Part shown: positions 30,401-40,601 of the stretch, piece by piece
How positions within the stretch are numbered: the first letter of the stretch is position 1
Layout of the letters: every line of letters begins with the position of its first letter
Source: Blastopirellula retiformator
Lineage (GTDB): Bacteria > Planctomycetota > Planctomycetia > Pirellulales > Pirellulaceae
Direction of reading: 5' to 3'
NCBI RefSeq assembly: GCF_007859755.1
Contig: NZ_SJPF01000002.1
Coordinates: 71,524-135,523 of the forward strand
DNA length: 64,000 nt
Program-made: the position numbers and the translations under genes
Notes under the pieces: model-generated
Told to the model about the DNA's origin: nothing
The model's database searches: none
The model's input: only the letters and a program-made list of their open reading frames with translations

Positions 30401-30433
30401 AAGGCCGCGGTCTCCGACTGCGGCCTTTTTTTT
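30401..30433 (+). terminator. Intrinsic terminator after the DUF3500 gene
   Basis: Stem AAGGCCGC pairs with GCGGCCTT over an 11-base loop, followed by eight T. Confidence 0.85.
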
Positions 30434-30548
30434 GCGCCCAAACCCCCGACCTTCTCGCATTTCGCTCGATTTGTTGCCTGATTCGGCAGTTGTCCCTAAC
30501 ATGACAAGAGACTCTTTCGCCACCTGCTCTTCGTATCGAGGCGTGCGC

Positions 30549-31832
30549 ATGCTCGCTCCCACGTTCCGTTCCCCTGCAATTGTCTGCGGTCTTGGACTGC
30601 TGCTGTCGGCGCTCGCCGCGCCAGCTTGGGGAGCCGCTTCGTCTGGCGTTACCGACATTCTGGAGGGTGGCTGGGCGATTGGGCCGGACTCGCTGGAAAA
30701 GGCCCGCAAGGCTCGGGCGTCTTTCATCGGTTCGGTCGATGACCGCGAATCGCTTGATACGGCGTTTGGGCTGGTGCTGATCAAACAGCACAAGTACGAA
30801 GAGGCGACGACGCTGTTCGAAAGCATCACGACCAGCCATCCCGATAACCAAGTCGCGTGGCGGGCGTTGATCTGGCTCTATGTGCTGCAGAAGAAGTCGG
30901 AGTCGGCGCTGCTGAAGATTGATTCGATGTCCGATACGATTCGACCCTCGGAAGCGGATGACGCCATCGAAGAAGAGACGCGAGCCACGGCGCGATTTCT
31001 GGGGCGGATCTTCGCCTATCTCGACGGGCCGACCGCGGGTGACGTTTCCAAAGGCGTAAACCGACTAGTTCGGGGCAAGATCGACAAACGGATGGTCGGC
31101 GCCAGGGCGGGCGAGTTCAAAACCAACTACGACGAAGTGATGCAGGAGTTTAAGAACCTGACGACGGCCGGAGACGAGGCCCGCGACCAGGCGGTGGAAG
31201 ATCAAGAGATGGCCAAAGAGCAGGAAAAGCAGAATCTGGCCAACCTGCGCGAACGTCTCGAGATCGACCAGGCGGAAGCGCAGCAACGGCTTGATGCCTT
31301 GCGCAGCGAGTTGGAGAAAGAGATGGTCGCCTTCAATCAGATGGAGGCGCCCCTGAGCGACGCGATCAGCCGACTGGAGGTTCAGCTGTCGGTCGTGCGG
31401 CGCGAGATTCTCAATGTGACCGACGATCTGAATCGCCTGCAGGCGGAATATGACGAAACGAAAGATCCTCGCCGCAAAGACCGGATCCGCCGCGACATGG
31501 CGCGAGCCGAAATCTTGCTTGGGCAGTATCAACGCGACAACCAGGTCATTCTGGCGGAAGGTAATCGACTGACGCAGCGCCGCGATGCGCTGCGGGCCAG
31601 CCGCGCCGAAACGTCGCGTCGTTACGAGACCGACATCAAGGAAACGCAAGACTGGAAAGCGAATCTGGCGCGGCGAGAAAAGCGAACCGAACTGGATGAA
31701 AAGCGGATTAACCGCCCAGCGAAAGGCAACACGCCGCAGGTGCGGGTGATGGGCGCCAAGGCGACGAGTTTGCGAACCTACGCCGACTTTCCGCTCGAGC
31801 TAGAGCGTCACAAGCTGCTGACTGCCGAGTAA
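30549..31832 (+). CDS. Secreted TPR/coiled-coil protein, unknown function
   Basis: A 427-residue protein with a signal peptide (residues about 1-31, VCGLGLLLSALAAPAWGAA). The next roughly 120 residues are helical and TPR-like (DTAFGLVLIKQHKYEEATTLFESI and ALIWLYVLQKKSESALLKI). Residues about 205-370 form a long charged coiled coil (AKEQEKQNLANLRERLEIDQ, RRDMARAEILLGQ, and so on). This suggests a periplasmic structural or scaffolding protein. The ATG at 30549 has GAGG about 8 bases upstream; the frame stays open to 30432 but would displace the signal peptide. It converges on the CBS gene with a 16-base gap. Confidence 0.7.
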   Translation: MLAPTFRSPAIVCGLGLLLSALAAPAWGAASSGVTDILEGGWAIGPDSLEKARKARASFIGSVDDRESLDTAFGLVLIKQHKYEEATTLFESITTSHPDNQVAWRALIWLYVLQKKSESALLKIDSMSDTIRPSEADDAIEEETRATARFLGRIFAYLDGPTAGDVSKGVNRLVRGKIDKRMVGARAGEFKTNYDEVMQEFKNLTTAGDEARDQAVEDQEMAKEQEKQNLANLRERLEIDQAEAQQRLDALRSELEKEMVAFNQMEAPLSDAISRLEVQLSVVRREILNVTDDLNRLQAEYDETKDPRRKDRIRRDMARAEILLGQYQRDNQVILAEGNRLTQRRDALRASRAETSRRYETDIKETQDWKANLARREKRTELDEKRINRPAKGNTPQVRVMGAKATSLRTYADFPLELERHKLLTAE

Positions 31833-31848
31833 CGCCACGCAGCCGATC

Positions 31849-32685
31849 TTACAGCATCGCCGCCAAGATGCTCTCTTGCGTCAAAATGCCGACCAGGTCG
31901 TTTTGACGATTGGCGACTACCAGCGCTTGCAGCTGCATTTCGTGCATGGTGCTTGCGGCGCTACGAAGCGAGTCGGTCTGCAAAATGAAATGCGATTCGC
32001 GAATGATGTCGCTGGCGCGGATCGTTTTGGGATCCTCGTTCAGATACATCACGCGGGCCAGGTCGCGGCTCTTGGCGCGGCGGATATCGCGGCGCGAGAC
32101 GACTCCCAAGGGAAAATCGCCGTTCATCACCACCGCGTACATCGCTCCTTCCACTTCGCAGGCGAACTTCACATGTTCGATGCTCGCGTCGAACGGCACT
32201 TGCACCGGCGTCGTATCGACGTGCGGTTTGACCGGGGCGCGACTCGCCTCGTGATCGCTGTAGGAGAACTCGCGGAGGAAGTCGGTCGAGGTGACCATCG
32301 CCGACAAACATTCGTCCTCGGTGACCGGCAGCGAGTTGATCTCTTTGTCGAGCATCAGCTGCAAGGCAACCGAAACGTCGGTGTCGAACGAGATCGTGTA
32401 GACTCGCCGCGACATGAACTCGGAGACGCAGACCGGGCCCCCTGCTTTGCGAAAGCGATTGGAGAGGTTGGCCGCCTCATGAGCGGCCGCGGTCCGCACG
32501 ACGTCTTCATCCGAAATAATCCCGACCACATGCCGGCTTTCGTCAATCACCGGCCAATGATGGAATCCGACCATGTAGACCTGCTCTAGCAGCTCTTCAA
32601 TGGTCGTTTCGAGCGAAGCGCTCATCGGATTGTAAGTCACGATGGTGCTTAGCGATTGATCGAGTATGGGCTTGGCGGTAGCCAT
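31849..32685 (-). CDS. CBS-domain protein (two CBS pairs)
   Basis: A 278-residue soluble protein built almost entirely of CBS motifs: SLSTIVTYNPMSASLETTIEE with HHWPVIDESRHVVGIISDEDV, then VSEFMSRRVYTISFDTDVSVA with INSLPVTEDECLSAMVTSTDF, then a third with YAVVMNGDFPLGVVSRRDI, and a fourth with LQTDSLRSAASTMHEMQLQA and DLVGILTQESI. CBS pairs bind adenine nucleotides and sense energy state. No effector domain is fused, so it is likely a regulatory subunit of an unknown partner. The ATG at 32685 has AGGA about 5 bases upstream and is preferred over an extension to 32763. Confidence 0.85.
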   Translation of the reverse strand: MATAKPILDQSLSTIVTYNPMSASLETTIEELLEQVYMVGFHHWPVIDESRHVVGIISDEDVVRTAAAHEAANLSNRFRKAGGPVCVSEFMSRRVYTISFDTDVSVALQLMLDKEINSLPVTEDECLSAMVTSTDFLREFSYSDHEASRAPVKPHVDTTPVQVPFDASIEHVKFACEVEGAMYAVVMNGDFPLGVVSRRDIRRAKSRDLARVMYLNEDPKTIRASDIIRESHFILQTDSLRSAASTMHEMQLQALVVANRQNDLVGILTQESILAAML

Positions 32686-32872
32686 GATTCCTGCGGCTTG
32701 GCAAAGCGACGAGTACAACAGATTGCAATCAACTTTAGGTTGCGCCGCAGGCGCAAGCCGCAACCGAATCGAGGAAAGCGGCGATTTGCCGGTTGGCTAG
32801 CGGCATTGGCGCGAATGGAACGATCGTACCGGTCGTAGACGCCGCGTTGGCTGCCTAATCGTTTGGTTGGCA

Positions 32873-32912
32873 AGAACCAAAAAAGGGGGCGATCGTACGC
32901 GCGATCGCCCCC
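32873..32912 (-). terminator. Intrinsic terminator of the esterase gene
   Basis: A perfect 11-bp stem (GGGGGCGATCG with CGATCGCCCCC, loop TACGCG) is followed on the minus strand by a run of six T. It lies 30 bases past the stop of the minus-strand esterase at 32943. Confidence 0.85.
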
Positions 32913-32942
32913 TGATCGGACGGAATTGCGGCTCGTCCTGGT

Positions 32943-33842
32943 TTACTTTGCGGCGGCCGGCTTGGTCGACAGTACGCCCAGGCCTTCCATCCAGGCTTCG
33001 CACAGCTTCGGCCAAGCGTTGGTGCCGGGGATGTTGGCGGCCAGGCCGACGCCGTGACGTCCCTTGGCGAAGATGTGCATTTCGGCCGGCACCTTCGCCT
33101 TCTGCAGCGCTTCGTAAAAGACGATGCTGTTTTGCGGCGGCACGCCGGTATCTTCGCTGGTATGAAACAGGAAGGTCGGCGGCGTATCGGAGGTGACCTG
33201 CAGTTCGTTGGAGAGGCTCTTCACTAGCTCCGGATCTGGGTTCTGCCCAATCAAATTCCGTTGCGATCCGCGGTGGGTGAACGGCTGGTCGAAAGCGATC
33301 ACCGGGTAACACAGAATCGCAAAGTCAGGGCGGCTCGAGACGCGGGCGATCGGATCGGCCGACTGAGCGTCGCCGCCATCAAAGTGAGTCGCCACCGTCG
33401 AGGCCAGGTGACCACCAGCCGAGAAACCCATCACGCCAATTTTGTCGGGCGAAACGCCAAATTCTTTGGCGCCCGCGCGGACCATGCGAATCGCTCGCTG
33501 CGCGTCTTGCATCGGCGCCGGGTGGGCGTAGCCTTTGCCGCTATGACGATATTCGACGACGAACGCTGAGACTCCGAACGAGTTGTACCACTTGGCGATG
33601 TCGACCCCTTCATGACCCAGCGCCAAGTGACCGTAACCGCCGCCTGGCAGCACGACGACGCCGCAATCGGTCTTGTTTGCGCCGTCGGCCAGGTAGATCG
33701 TGACGACCGGTTTGTCGTTTTCGGCTTCTCCTTTGGCGCCGGGAGCGCCGGCGGGCCACAACAGTTCACGTTTCGGTTCAGCGGCCATGGCGGCAAGGGG
33801 CAAGAGAAGGAGGAGGGTCAACGATGTGAAGATTTTAGACAT
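32943..33842 (-). CDS. Secreted alpha/beta-hydrolase (BD-FAE/xylan-esterase-like)
   Basis: A 299-residue secreted hydrolase with a signal peptide (LTLLLLLPLAAMAAEP). The oxyanion motif VVLPGGGYGHLA and nucleophile elbow GFSAGGHLA are present; the acid is likely the Asp in HTSEDTGVP, and the catalytic His lies in FAKGRHGVGLA. This matches the BD-FAE or endo-1,4-beta-xylanase-B-like esterase group common in planctomycetes, which removes acyl groups from plant or algal polysaccharides. The exact substrate is not deducible. It is a single-gene unit with its own terminator. Confidence 0.87.
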   Translation of the reverse strand: MSKIFTSLTLLLLLPLAAMAAEPKRELLWPAGAPGAKGEAENDKPVVTIYLADGANKTDCGVVVLPGGGYGHLALGHEGVDIAKWYNSFGVSAFVVEYRHSGKGYAHPAPMQDAQRAIRMVRAGAKEFGVSPDKIGVMGFSAGGHLASTVATHFDGGDAQSADPIARVSSRPDFAILCYPVIAFDQPFTHRGSQRNLIGQNPDPELVKSLSNELQVTSDTPPTFLFHTSEDTGVPPQNSIVFYEALQKAKVPAEMHIFAKGRHGVGLAANIPGTNAWPKLCEAWMEGLGVLSTKPAAAK

Positions 33843-34030
33843 GCAAAGAACTCGGCTTGAAGGGTGGGCGAATTGCGCGTTGACGGAAGCTTGGCGCAGC
33901 GAGGCTAAGCTTCTAGCGTAACCGCCTGGGCGACGGAATCAATCTGGGGGGCCTGCCGACTTGATTCTTGCTGTCATATCGCAGTAAAACAGGCGTCTCA
34001 CCTACCCTTCTCCCCTCCCTGGATATCGCC

Positions 34031-34894
34031 ATGGCCGCCGATCTGTCGCTTCAGCATGCTCCGGTTTCCTCGACGTTCTTCCGCAAGTTTCCGACCGGCG
34101 ACTTTTGCCTTACCGAGGAGCAGGTCGCGTTTTTCCATGAAAATGGTTACCTGGCCGGCGTGAAGATTTTGGAAGACGAACAAGTCGAAATGCTCCGCGA
34201 AGAACTGGAGACGTTTTTCGACGCCAACCACGACCGCCGCGATTTGTGGTACGAGTATCACACCAACGAATCGGCCACGCCGGACACGGTGTTGTTTCAT
34301 GCCTTGGGCGCTTGGCGGGTTGGCGCCGGGTTCCATGATATTTTGTGGGCGCCGCCGTTTGTGCAAGCGGCCGAGCAATTGATCAACGGCAAGGTCCGCT
34401 TCTGGCACGACCAACTCTTCTGCAAGCCGGCCAATCATGGCGGGGTCGTCGCGTGGCATCAGGACTACTCGTATTGGACTCGCACCAAGCCAATGGCCCA
34501 TCTGACCTGTTGGATCGGCTTGGACGACGCCGATCGCGACAACGGTTGCGTGCAGTACGTGCCTGGCAGTCACAAGTGGGACCTGCTGCCGATCACGGGT
34601 TTGGCAGGCAATATGGATGCGATTCAGGAAGTGCTGACGCCGGAGCAATGGGAGCAATTCCAGCAGCCGGTCGCGGCCGAACTGAAGAAAGGGGAAGCGA
34701 CCTTCCACCATCCGCTGATGGTGCATGGTTCGTTCGCCAATCGGACCGACCGTCCCCGCCGCGCCGCCGTGATCAACGTCTTCCGCGACGGCGTTTGCAG
34801 CGATAGCGACGACGTGCTGCTCGCCGGCGTTCCCCCGGTTGCGAAGGGAGAAAAAATGGAAGGGCAGTTCTTTCCGCTGTTGTCATCGACGTAG
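34031..34894 (+). CDS. Phytanoyl-CoA dioxygenase-family (PhyH) oxygenase
   Basis: A 287-residue Fe(II)/2-oxoglutarate-dependent dioxygenase of the PhyH type. The metal triad is His and Asp in AWHQDYSYW and a distal His in [13 protein letters not shown]; the 2-oxoglutarate-binding Arg fits that last block ([12 protein letters not shown]). The typical N-terminal [16 protein letters not shown] start is present. No signal peptide is seen. The ATG at 34031 is used because the in-frame TTG at 33968 lacks support. Substrate unknown; planctomycetes carry many PhyH paralogues. Confidence 0.88.
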   Translation: MAADLSLQHAPVSSTFFRKFPTGDFCLTEEQVAFFHENGYLAGVKILEDEQVEMLREELETFFDANHDRRDLWYEYHTNESATPDTVLFHALGAWRVGAGFHDILWAPPFVQAAEQLINGKVRFWHDQLFCKPANHGGVVAWHQDYSYWTRTKPMAHLTCWIGLDDADRDNGCVQYVPGSHKWDLLPITGLAGNMDAIQEVLTPEQWEQFQQPVAAELKKGEATFHHPLMVHGSFANRTDRPRRAAVINVFRDGVCSDSDDVLLAGVPPVAKGEKMEGQFFPLLSST

Positions 34895-34906
34895 ACGCGA
34901 ACGAGC

Positions 34907-35776
34907 TTACGGCGAAGTCGTCGTCTCGATCGGCGGCTTGCGTTTGCCGGCCAACGGGAGCCGAACGATAAACTCGCGCCCCTTCCCTTCTCCGGCGCTC
35001 TCAACTTCGATCTGACCCTGGTGCATCTCGACCAGCCGTTTCACCAGCGTCAGGCCGATGCCCAAACCCCCTTTCGACAGATCGAGATGTTGGTCGATCT
35101 GTTGAAACATGCCGAAGACGTCGGGAATCAACTCGGGCGGAATGCCGATTCCGTTGTCCTTGACGCGGATCTCCACTTGGTCGTCCAGTGCAGAAACGGT
35201 CAGATCGATACGTCCGCCGTCGGGCGTGTACTTGGCGGCGTTGTTCAGCAGGTTGGCGACAATTTGCGAGAGACGCACGGCGTCGCCGTCGATCTCAAAC
35301 GGCTCGTCAGGAAGGTTGACGGTCAGCTGATGCTCGGCTTCGTCGATCAGGCGAACCATGTGCTGCACTTGACGCTGGACGGTGTCGTAGACTTCGACCT
35401 CCTCCTCTTTCGACAGGTGGCCATTGCGGACCACCTCGACGGCGATCATGATCGCCGCCAGCGGATTCCGCAGTTCGTGGGCGAGCGTCGCCAGGAATTC
35501 GTTCTTGCGGCGCCTTTATCTCGTCACGATGCCGGGCCACTTCCTGCCGCTGGCGAAACAGCTGAAAGAAAACCTCCGCCTTGCTCTTGAGGATGTCGGT
35601 CTCGATCGGCTTACGCAGAAAGTCGACGGCCCCCGCTTCGTAACCGCGGAAGTGACGTTGTTGCGCTTCCGTGGCTGCGTTCAGAAAGATGATCGGCGCC
35701 AGTTCAGTTCGTTCCGAGCCGCGCATCAGTTCGGCCAGCTCAAAGCCGTCCATCTCCGGCATCATCACGTCCACTG
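34907..35776 (-). pseudogene. Decayed response-regulator/histidine-kinase (REC-HisKA-HATPase), frameshifted and 5' truncated
   Basis: Remnants in two frames. Upstream, the second half of a receiver domain is readable (DVMMPEMDGFELAELM, IIFLNAATEAQQ, AVDFLRKPIETD), but the receiver start with its acidic pair is missing before about 35776. After RHRDEIKA the reading frame breaks near 35507-35517 (the new frame has TAA at 35516-35518). The kinase continues in another frame: KNEFLATLAHELRNPLAAI carries the phospho-acceptor His, followed by NLLNNAAKYTPDGG, DNGIGIP and GGLGIGLTLV. An assembly error could explain the frameshift but not the missing 5' end. The HATPase alone (from 35449) might still be translated. 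It is convergent with the PhyH gene. Confidence 0.75.
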
Positions 35777-35951
35777 GGCTCGCACGAATTCGACTGGGCG
35801 CCGTCGCCACCGAAGCGCCCCGTCTGTTGCCCCCAATTCTAGCCGATCGTAGCGGTGTGGGAATATCTCGGTCCGTAAGCGGTATCGACCTACTGCCAGC
35901 GGCGAGAAAACAACCAATTTGCGCTCCCTTATTCGCGGCAATTCGCACCCG

Positions 35952-38771
35952 TTATAAGGTCAGGCCGATCGGCAGCGCTTCGCCAAACACCTGGTCCCGT
36001 TCTTCCGTATCGAGGGCCCCTCCTTCGCGTACGATCCGGGCGAAGTGAACGGGGGCGTTTTCCCCCTCCAACCAACGTGCCGCTTCGCCTCGTTCTCCCT
36101 CCGAAAGATCCCGATACCGATCGTCGGTCCGGCGGGCGATTTGCATCACCGCCAGCAGGTCCATCGGGTCACGCTGGGCGTCCCGGTAGAGGGCGCTTAG
36201 CCAATCAGCGGCCCTATCGGCCGAGACGACCAGGTTCAGTGGACCATAGACCGGCGTACGGCTTCCCAAACGGCCCAAAGCCCAGGCCATCGCCGAACGG
36301 GCCGAAGCCATTTTCGGCTTGCCGAGCAGGTCGACGATCCACCCGCCGATCTCGATCTTCGTAGGGACATCCAGCAGTTCCAGACTCCCCAGCAAACGCC
36401 ATGCTTCGAGCGACTCTGACGGCGTAAACGTCGCGGTCCCCTGCCCGGTCATGATGCGGCGATGCAGGGCCTTCAGCGCCAAGATCAACGGCTGCGCGAC
36501 CGCTTGTTGCTGCCCTCGGCTTAGTCCGCCGGCGATCCGCCGCCACAAGATCCATGACTGGGTGCGGCAATTGGCGTCGTTGTGGGCGACCTTGCCTTGC
36601 AGCGCCTTCCAGGTTTCTGAAACCCGCCAGTCATCGAGCGCCAAACCATACCCGGGCCGCAGCGCGAAGCCGGCGAGGTTGAGCCAGCGGATCTCATGAC
36701 TGCTGCTCCGGCGACGGCCAGGCTCTAGGTCAAGCAGTTCGCCCCAGATGCGGCGGAGCAAGCTGGCGGGCCACTGATCGCGCGGCATCTCGCTGGTCGC
36801 TTCGAGCGTGTAGAGCAGTTTCTGTGGTTTGTGCGTCGGCGCGTCGCCGAAGGTCGCGGTTAGGTTAGATTGCAGCGCCGACCAGATCTCTTCGTCGAGC
36901 ACCCCTTCCGCTTCCCGATTCGAGACATGCGCTGCGACGTCGGTTTGCGTGGCGCTACGGACATCAAACTGCAGGCGCCACTTGCGGTCGCTCTCTTGTT
37001 CGTCGCACCACAGCTCGATCGTGCCGATCTCGGTCAGCCGGGCATGCAGTTTGACGGCGACTTCGGTCGCTTCGCTTCGGCGCTTGGCCCGCAAAACGGT
37101 ACGGATCGGCGGCAGCGAGCGGATTTGCTCTTGGTCGACCGTGACGATTTCGCCCGCTTTGTCGATCAGGCGAATGCTGGAGACGAACAGTGGGAACTCG
37201 ACTGGTTCCGAAATCCGCAGCCGGAAGGTCCGCTCTTGCAGGTCGATCTCTTCGCCCGGTTGGGTGGTCGCCGGCAAGATGCAGAGCGCCTGGGGGCGTC
37301 CCTGATCATCTTGGCCGACGCCAATGTAATACGTGCGGGCCAGGTTCGCGGCGATTCGGACGCCCTCGCCGCGGCGGACCAAGCCGTAGTAGGCGGCGCC
37401 CCGGGCAACGGCCAGGTCCAGCTGATCGTTGTCGAGAATCTGCAGGTCGTACTGGGGATCGGCCGGGCGGAACCAGGCGTTGATCTCCTCGATCAATTTG
37501 CCCCGCAACCGGGTCGACTCAAAGAACCCGCCGTTAAACAGCACCACGTCGGGGCGGACCGCCGTCGCGTCTTCCTCGTCCAGCACATGCCGATGACTGC
37601 GAAGAAACGCCGACAAATGCCGGGTGATCGCTGGATCGTTGGCGAACGGCAGGCCGAACTCTTGAAAGCCGGAGCTTCGCTTCTCCAGCGGCGTCTCGAT
37701 GGCGCCGCCTGGCAAAAAGCCGTCGACCAGGACCTGTTCGACCTCTTCTTTGGTGATCGTCACTTGACGACCGCCGCCGATCAGCTTCGATCCGCTGGCC
37801 GGCAGGTTGATCGTCATCTCGGCCGGCGCGTTGTCGCCCAGCATCTCTTCTTTGGCGACTCGTGAACGACGAACCAGCGTCGACCACTCGGCCGGCGACA
37901 GCTTGCCGCCGCCGGTAAGTTTTTGTTCCAGGTAGGTTGCGAGCGTCAAGTCGAGGTTATCGCCGCCGAGGATCAGATGCTCGCCCACCGCCACGCGGTG
38001 AAATTGAACCTTGCCATCTTCTCCCTGACGAACGCGGATCAGCGTGAAGTCGGAGGTGCCGCCGCCGATGTCGCAGACCAAGATGGTCTGCCCCGGCGAA
38101 ACGAGCGATTCCCAGTTCTCTTTGTGCTTGTCGAGCCAGGCATAGAACGCGGCCTGCGGCTCTTCGATCAACACGACCCGCTTCAGCCCCGCTTCCGCCG
38201 CGGCGGCGACGGTCAACTCTCGCGCGATTTCGTCAAACGAAGCCGGCAGCGTCAGCACAATGTCTTGCCGCTCCAGCGGATAATCTGGGTGCGCGGCGTT
38301 CCAGGCTGCTCGCACGTGAGCCAATAGGCGAGCGCTGACGGTCAGCGGCGACAGCTTTTCCAGATCCGAGGCGCCATGCCACGGCAACAGCGCGGCGGTG
38401 CGATCGACGCCGGTGTGAGAGAGCCAGCTTTTGGCCGAGTTAATTACCCGCGATGGCACGGTCACGCCATGATCGCGGGCAAACATGCCGACGCAGTAGG
38501 TCTCGTCTCGCTTGCTCCAGGGAAGCTTCAACGCGTCAGTCGTAAACTCGCTCTTGGCCGCTTCGTAGTGAAACGAGGGGAGTGTCGAGCGGGCTTCGAC
38601 CTGTTGGGAAGCGACGATCTGCGGGATCGAGAACGATTGCAGTTGACCGGGCGCAGCCTCGGTGTCGACAAAGGCGACCGCCGAGTTGGTGGTGCCCAGA
38701 TCGATCCCCACGACGTAACGACTCGGCGCTTCTTCATCGAGCAGCGCCGGCTCTTCCTGATGTTTCGCCAC
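35952..38771 (-). CDS. Hsp70-family protein with C-terminal DUF3731 region
   Basis: A 939-residue DnaK-like protein. The actin-fold ATPase is intact: VVGIDLGTTNSAVAF (phosphate 1), LVCDIGGGTSDFTL (phosphate 2) and LNGGFF with RGAAYYG (adenosine side). Instead of a normal DnaK substrate-binding domain it has a beta segment (about 535-640) and a long helical C-terminus (about 650-939; GELLDLEPGRRRSSSHEIRWLNLAGFALRPGYG) matching DUF3731. It starts 9 bases after the stop of a second Hsp70 gene and is the third gene of the DUF2760-Hsp70-Hsp70 operon. A client-specific chaperone is likely; clients unknown. Confidence 0.9.
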   Translation of the reverse strand: MAKHQEEPALLDEEAPSRYVVGIDLGTTNSAVAFVDTEAAPGQLQSFSIPQIVASQQVEARSTLPSFHYEAAKSEFTTDALKLPWSKRDETYCVGMFARDHGVTVPSRVINSAKSWLSHTGVDRTAALLPWHGASDLEKLSPLTVSARLLAHVRAAWNAAHPDYPLERQDIVLTLPASFDEIARELTVAAAAEAGLKRVVLIEEPQAAFYAWLDKHKENWESLVSPGQTILVCDIGGGTSDFTLIRVRQGEDGKVQFHRVAVGEHLILGGDNLDLTLATYLEQKLTGGGKLSPAEWSTLVRRSRVAKEEMLGDNAPAEMTINLPASGSKLIGGGRQVTITKEEVEQVLVDGFLPGGAIETPLEKRSSGFQEFGLPFANDPAITRHLSAFLRSHRHVLDEEDATAVRPDVVLFNGGFFESTRLRGKLIEEINAWFRPADPQYDLQILDNDQLDLAVARGAAYYGLVRRGEGVRIAANLARTYYIGVGQDDQGRPQALCILPATTQPGEEIDLQERTFRLRISEPVEFPLFVSSIRLIDKAGEIVTVDQEQIRSLPPIRTVLRAKRRSEATEVAVKLHARLTEIGTIELWCDEQESDRKWRLQFDVRSATQTDVAAHVSNREAEGVLDEEIWSALQSNLTATFGDAPTHKPQKLLYTLEATSEMPRDQWPASLLRRIWGELLDLEPGRRRSSSHEIRWLNLAGFALRPGYGLALDDWRVSETWKALQGKVAHNDANCRTQSWILWRRIAGGLSRGQQQAVAQPLILALKALHRRIMTGQGTATFTPSESLEAWRLLGSLELLDVPTKIEIGGWIVDLLGKPKMASARSAMAWALGRLGSRTPVYGPLNLVVSADRAADWLSALYRDAQRDPMDLLAVMQIARRTDDRYRDLSEGERGEAARWLEGENAPVHFARIVREGGALDTEERDQVFGEALPIGLTL

Positions 38772-38780
38772 TCTATCCGC

Positions 38781-40562
38781 CTAGTCGTCTTCGCGTACGT
38801 TGAACTCCAGTTTCCAGCGTCCGCCGGTTCGCGGGCTTACGCACCACAGCTCCAACTGCCCCAGTTCGGTAATCTTCGATTCGAAGTTGACCGGCACGTA
38901 CGATTCTTGAATCGCCTCGTCCTTGGTGAGCAGCGTCTCGAGCGGATCGGTTTCCGAGATCTCCTCTTCTTCCCACCGCTGCAGCGCCAGCCCAGGCTGA
39001 TCGTCTTTGCGGATCGGCGACGAGAAGAAGCGGAACTTGGCGGTCTCGCCCACGACCAGGCCAACCTCTTGCGACGGAACGTGAATCGACGTTCCCTCTT
39101 CCATGCCGATCGGCACGACGTTGACCAGGTTCAGCGGACGGGGCGCCCCGGGAATCGCCAGGCCGGCTCGCTCGACCCCGATGTAATAGGCCCGGGCAGT
39201 GCCGCCGCGGATCCGAATGCCGCCATGCTTTTTCGCCCAGCCATAGTATGTGGCGCCGCGGGCGACGGCGTAGTCCAGGTCATGCGGCCCGGCTAAACGC
39301 TGCGGCGCTTCGCTCGACCAATCGGCCAACACTTCCATCAGGCGATCTTGGAAGGCGTCGCTTTTGAACACGCCGCCGTTGAACAACACGTGCGTGACCG
39401 GCTTGTTCTCGTCGTCGCGATGGGCTTGCAAGAACGTCGCCAGGTGACGCGTGATAGCCGGGTCCGACTCGTACGGCAGTCCCAGTTCCTGGAAGCCGGA
39501 AGCGTGCCCGCGTTCGGGATGGGCGTCGGCGCCGCACTTCGGAAAAAAGCCGTCCAGCAACAGCTGCATAGCGCGATCGCGCGGGACGTCGACGGTCACG
39601 GTTCCGCCGATCAACTTGCTGCCGCGTCCCAAGACCGAGACCGGGTGCGCTTCGGCGCCTTCGTCTTGCAGCAGCGATTCTTTGGCGGCGCGGCACGAGT
39701 GCCAGAGCGATACCGATTGCCACGGGTCGAGGTTGACGCCCTTGTCGGCGAACAGCGTCGAGACGTCAAACGCCAGCGCCAAGTCCATGTTGTCGCCGCC
39801 GACCAGCAAGTGATTGCCGACCGCGACGCGGCGGAGCGACAGCTCGCCACCTTCTTCGTCGACTTCGACCAGCGTCAAGTCGGTCGTACCGCCGCCGACG
39901 TCGCAGATCAACAGGCGATCGTTCACCTTCAGTTGCTTCCGCCACTTGTCGTCCCAGTGGTTCAGCCAGGCATAGACGGCGGCCTGCGGTTCCTCGAGCA
40001 GGACCAGCGTGTCGGGCAATCCGGCGCCGGTGGCCGCTTCGCGCGTCAGTTCCCGAGCGCTGGCGTCAAACGACGCCGGCACGGTCAGCACGACCGTTTG
40101 TTCGGCTAGCGGCGATTCGGGGAACTTGGCGTTCCAGGCGGCGACCAGATGTTCCAGGTAACGGCGGGTCGCTTCGACCGGCGAGATTTTCGGCATACCT
40201 TCCGGCGCGTTCCAGGGCAAGATCGGCGCCTGGCGATCGACCTTGTGGTGCGACAGCCAGCTCTTGGCGCCGCCTACGGTCCGATCGGGGGCATCGGCCG
40301 ATTGGCGCCGGGCGATTTCGCCGACGGCGAAGTCGCGATCTGCGGCCCAGGGCAGATCGAGCGATTGCTGTGATTTCTCGGCATCGCCGCCGAGATAGCA
40401 AAACGACGGCAGCGAGTGGCGGTTGTCGACGGTGTTGGCGGCGATCAGTTGCGGCAGTTCCAGCAACTCGACCTCGGCCTGCTCGCTCTCGAGCGGAGCG
40501 TACGCGACGACGCTGTTGGTCGTCCCCAGGTCAATTCCAACGACGAAGTTGGCAGGCATCAT
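38781..40562 (-). CDS. Hsp70-family protein (DnaK-like)
   Basis: A 593-residue Hsp70 relative with VVGIDLGTTNSVVAYAPL, LICDVGGGTTDLTLVEV, GGDNMDLALA and VLFNGGVFKS, so the nucleotide-binding domain is complete. The C-terminal part (from about 480) is a short beta domain ending in KLEFNVREDD, with no helical lid, unlike canonical DnaK of about 640 residues. The ATG at 40562 is preceded by TAGGAATGGA. It is 39 bases downstream of the DUF2760 gene and 9 bases upstream of the DUF3731 Hsp70, so it lies within one operon. No DnaJ or GrpE gene is nearby. Confidence 0.9.
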   Translation of the reverse strand: MMPANFVVGIDLGTTNSVVAYAPLESEQAEVELLELPQLIAANTVDNRHSLPSFCYLGGDAEKSQQSLDLPWAADRDFAVGEIARRQSADAPDRTVGGAKSWLSHHKVDRQAPILPWNAPEGMPKISPVEATRRYLEHLVAAWNAKFPESPLAEQTVVLTVPASFDASARELTREAATGAGLPDTLVLLEEPQAAVYAWLNHWDDKWRKQLKVNDRLLICDVGGGTTDLTLVEVDEEGGELSLRRVAVGNHLLVGGDNMDLALAFDVSTLFADKGVNLDPWQSVSLWHSCRAAKESLLQDEGAEAHPVSVLGRGSKLIGGTVTVDVPRDRAMQLLLDGFFPKCGADAHPERGHASGFQELGLPYESDPAITRHLATFLQAHRDDENKPVTHVLFNGGVFKSDAFQDRLMEVLADWSSEAPQRLAGPHDLDYAVARGATYYGWAKKHGGIRIRGGTARAYYIGVERAGLAIPGAPRPLNLVNVVPIGMEEGTSIHVPSQEVGLVVGETAKFRFFSSPIRKDDQPGLALQRWEEEEISETDPLETLLTKDEAIQESYVPVNFESKITELGQLELWCVSPRTGGRWKLEFNVREDD

Positions 40563-40601
40563 TCCATTCCTATTTGCAGTGAGAGTCCGCCGAAGGGGAG
40601 C

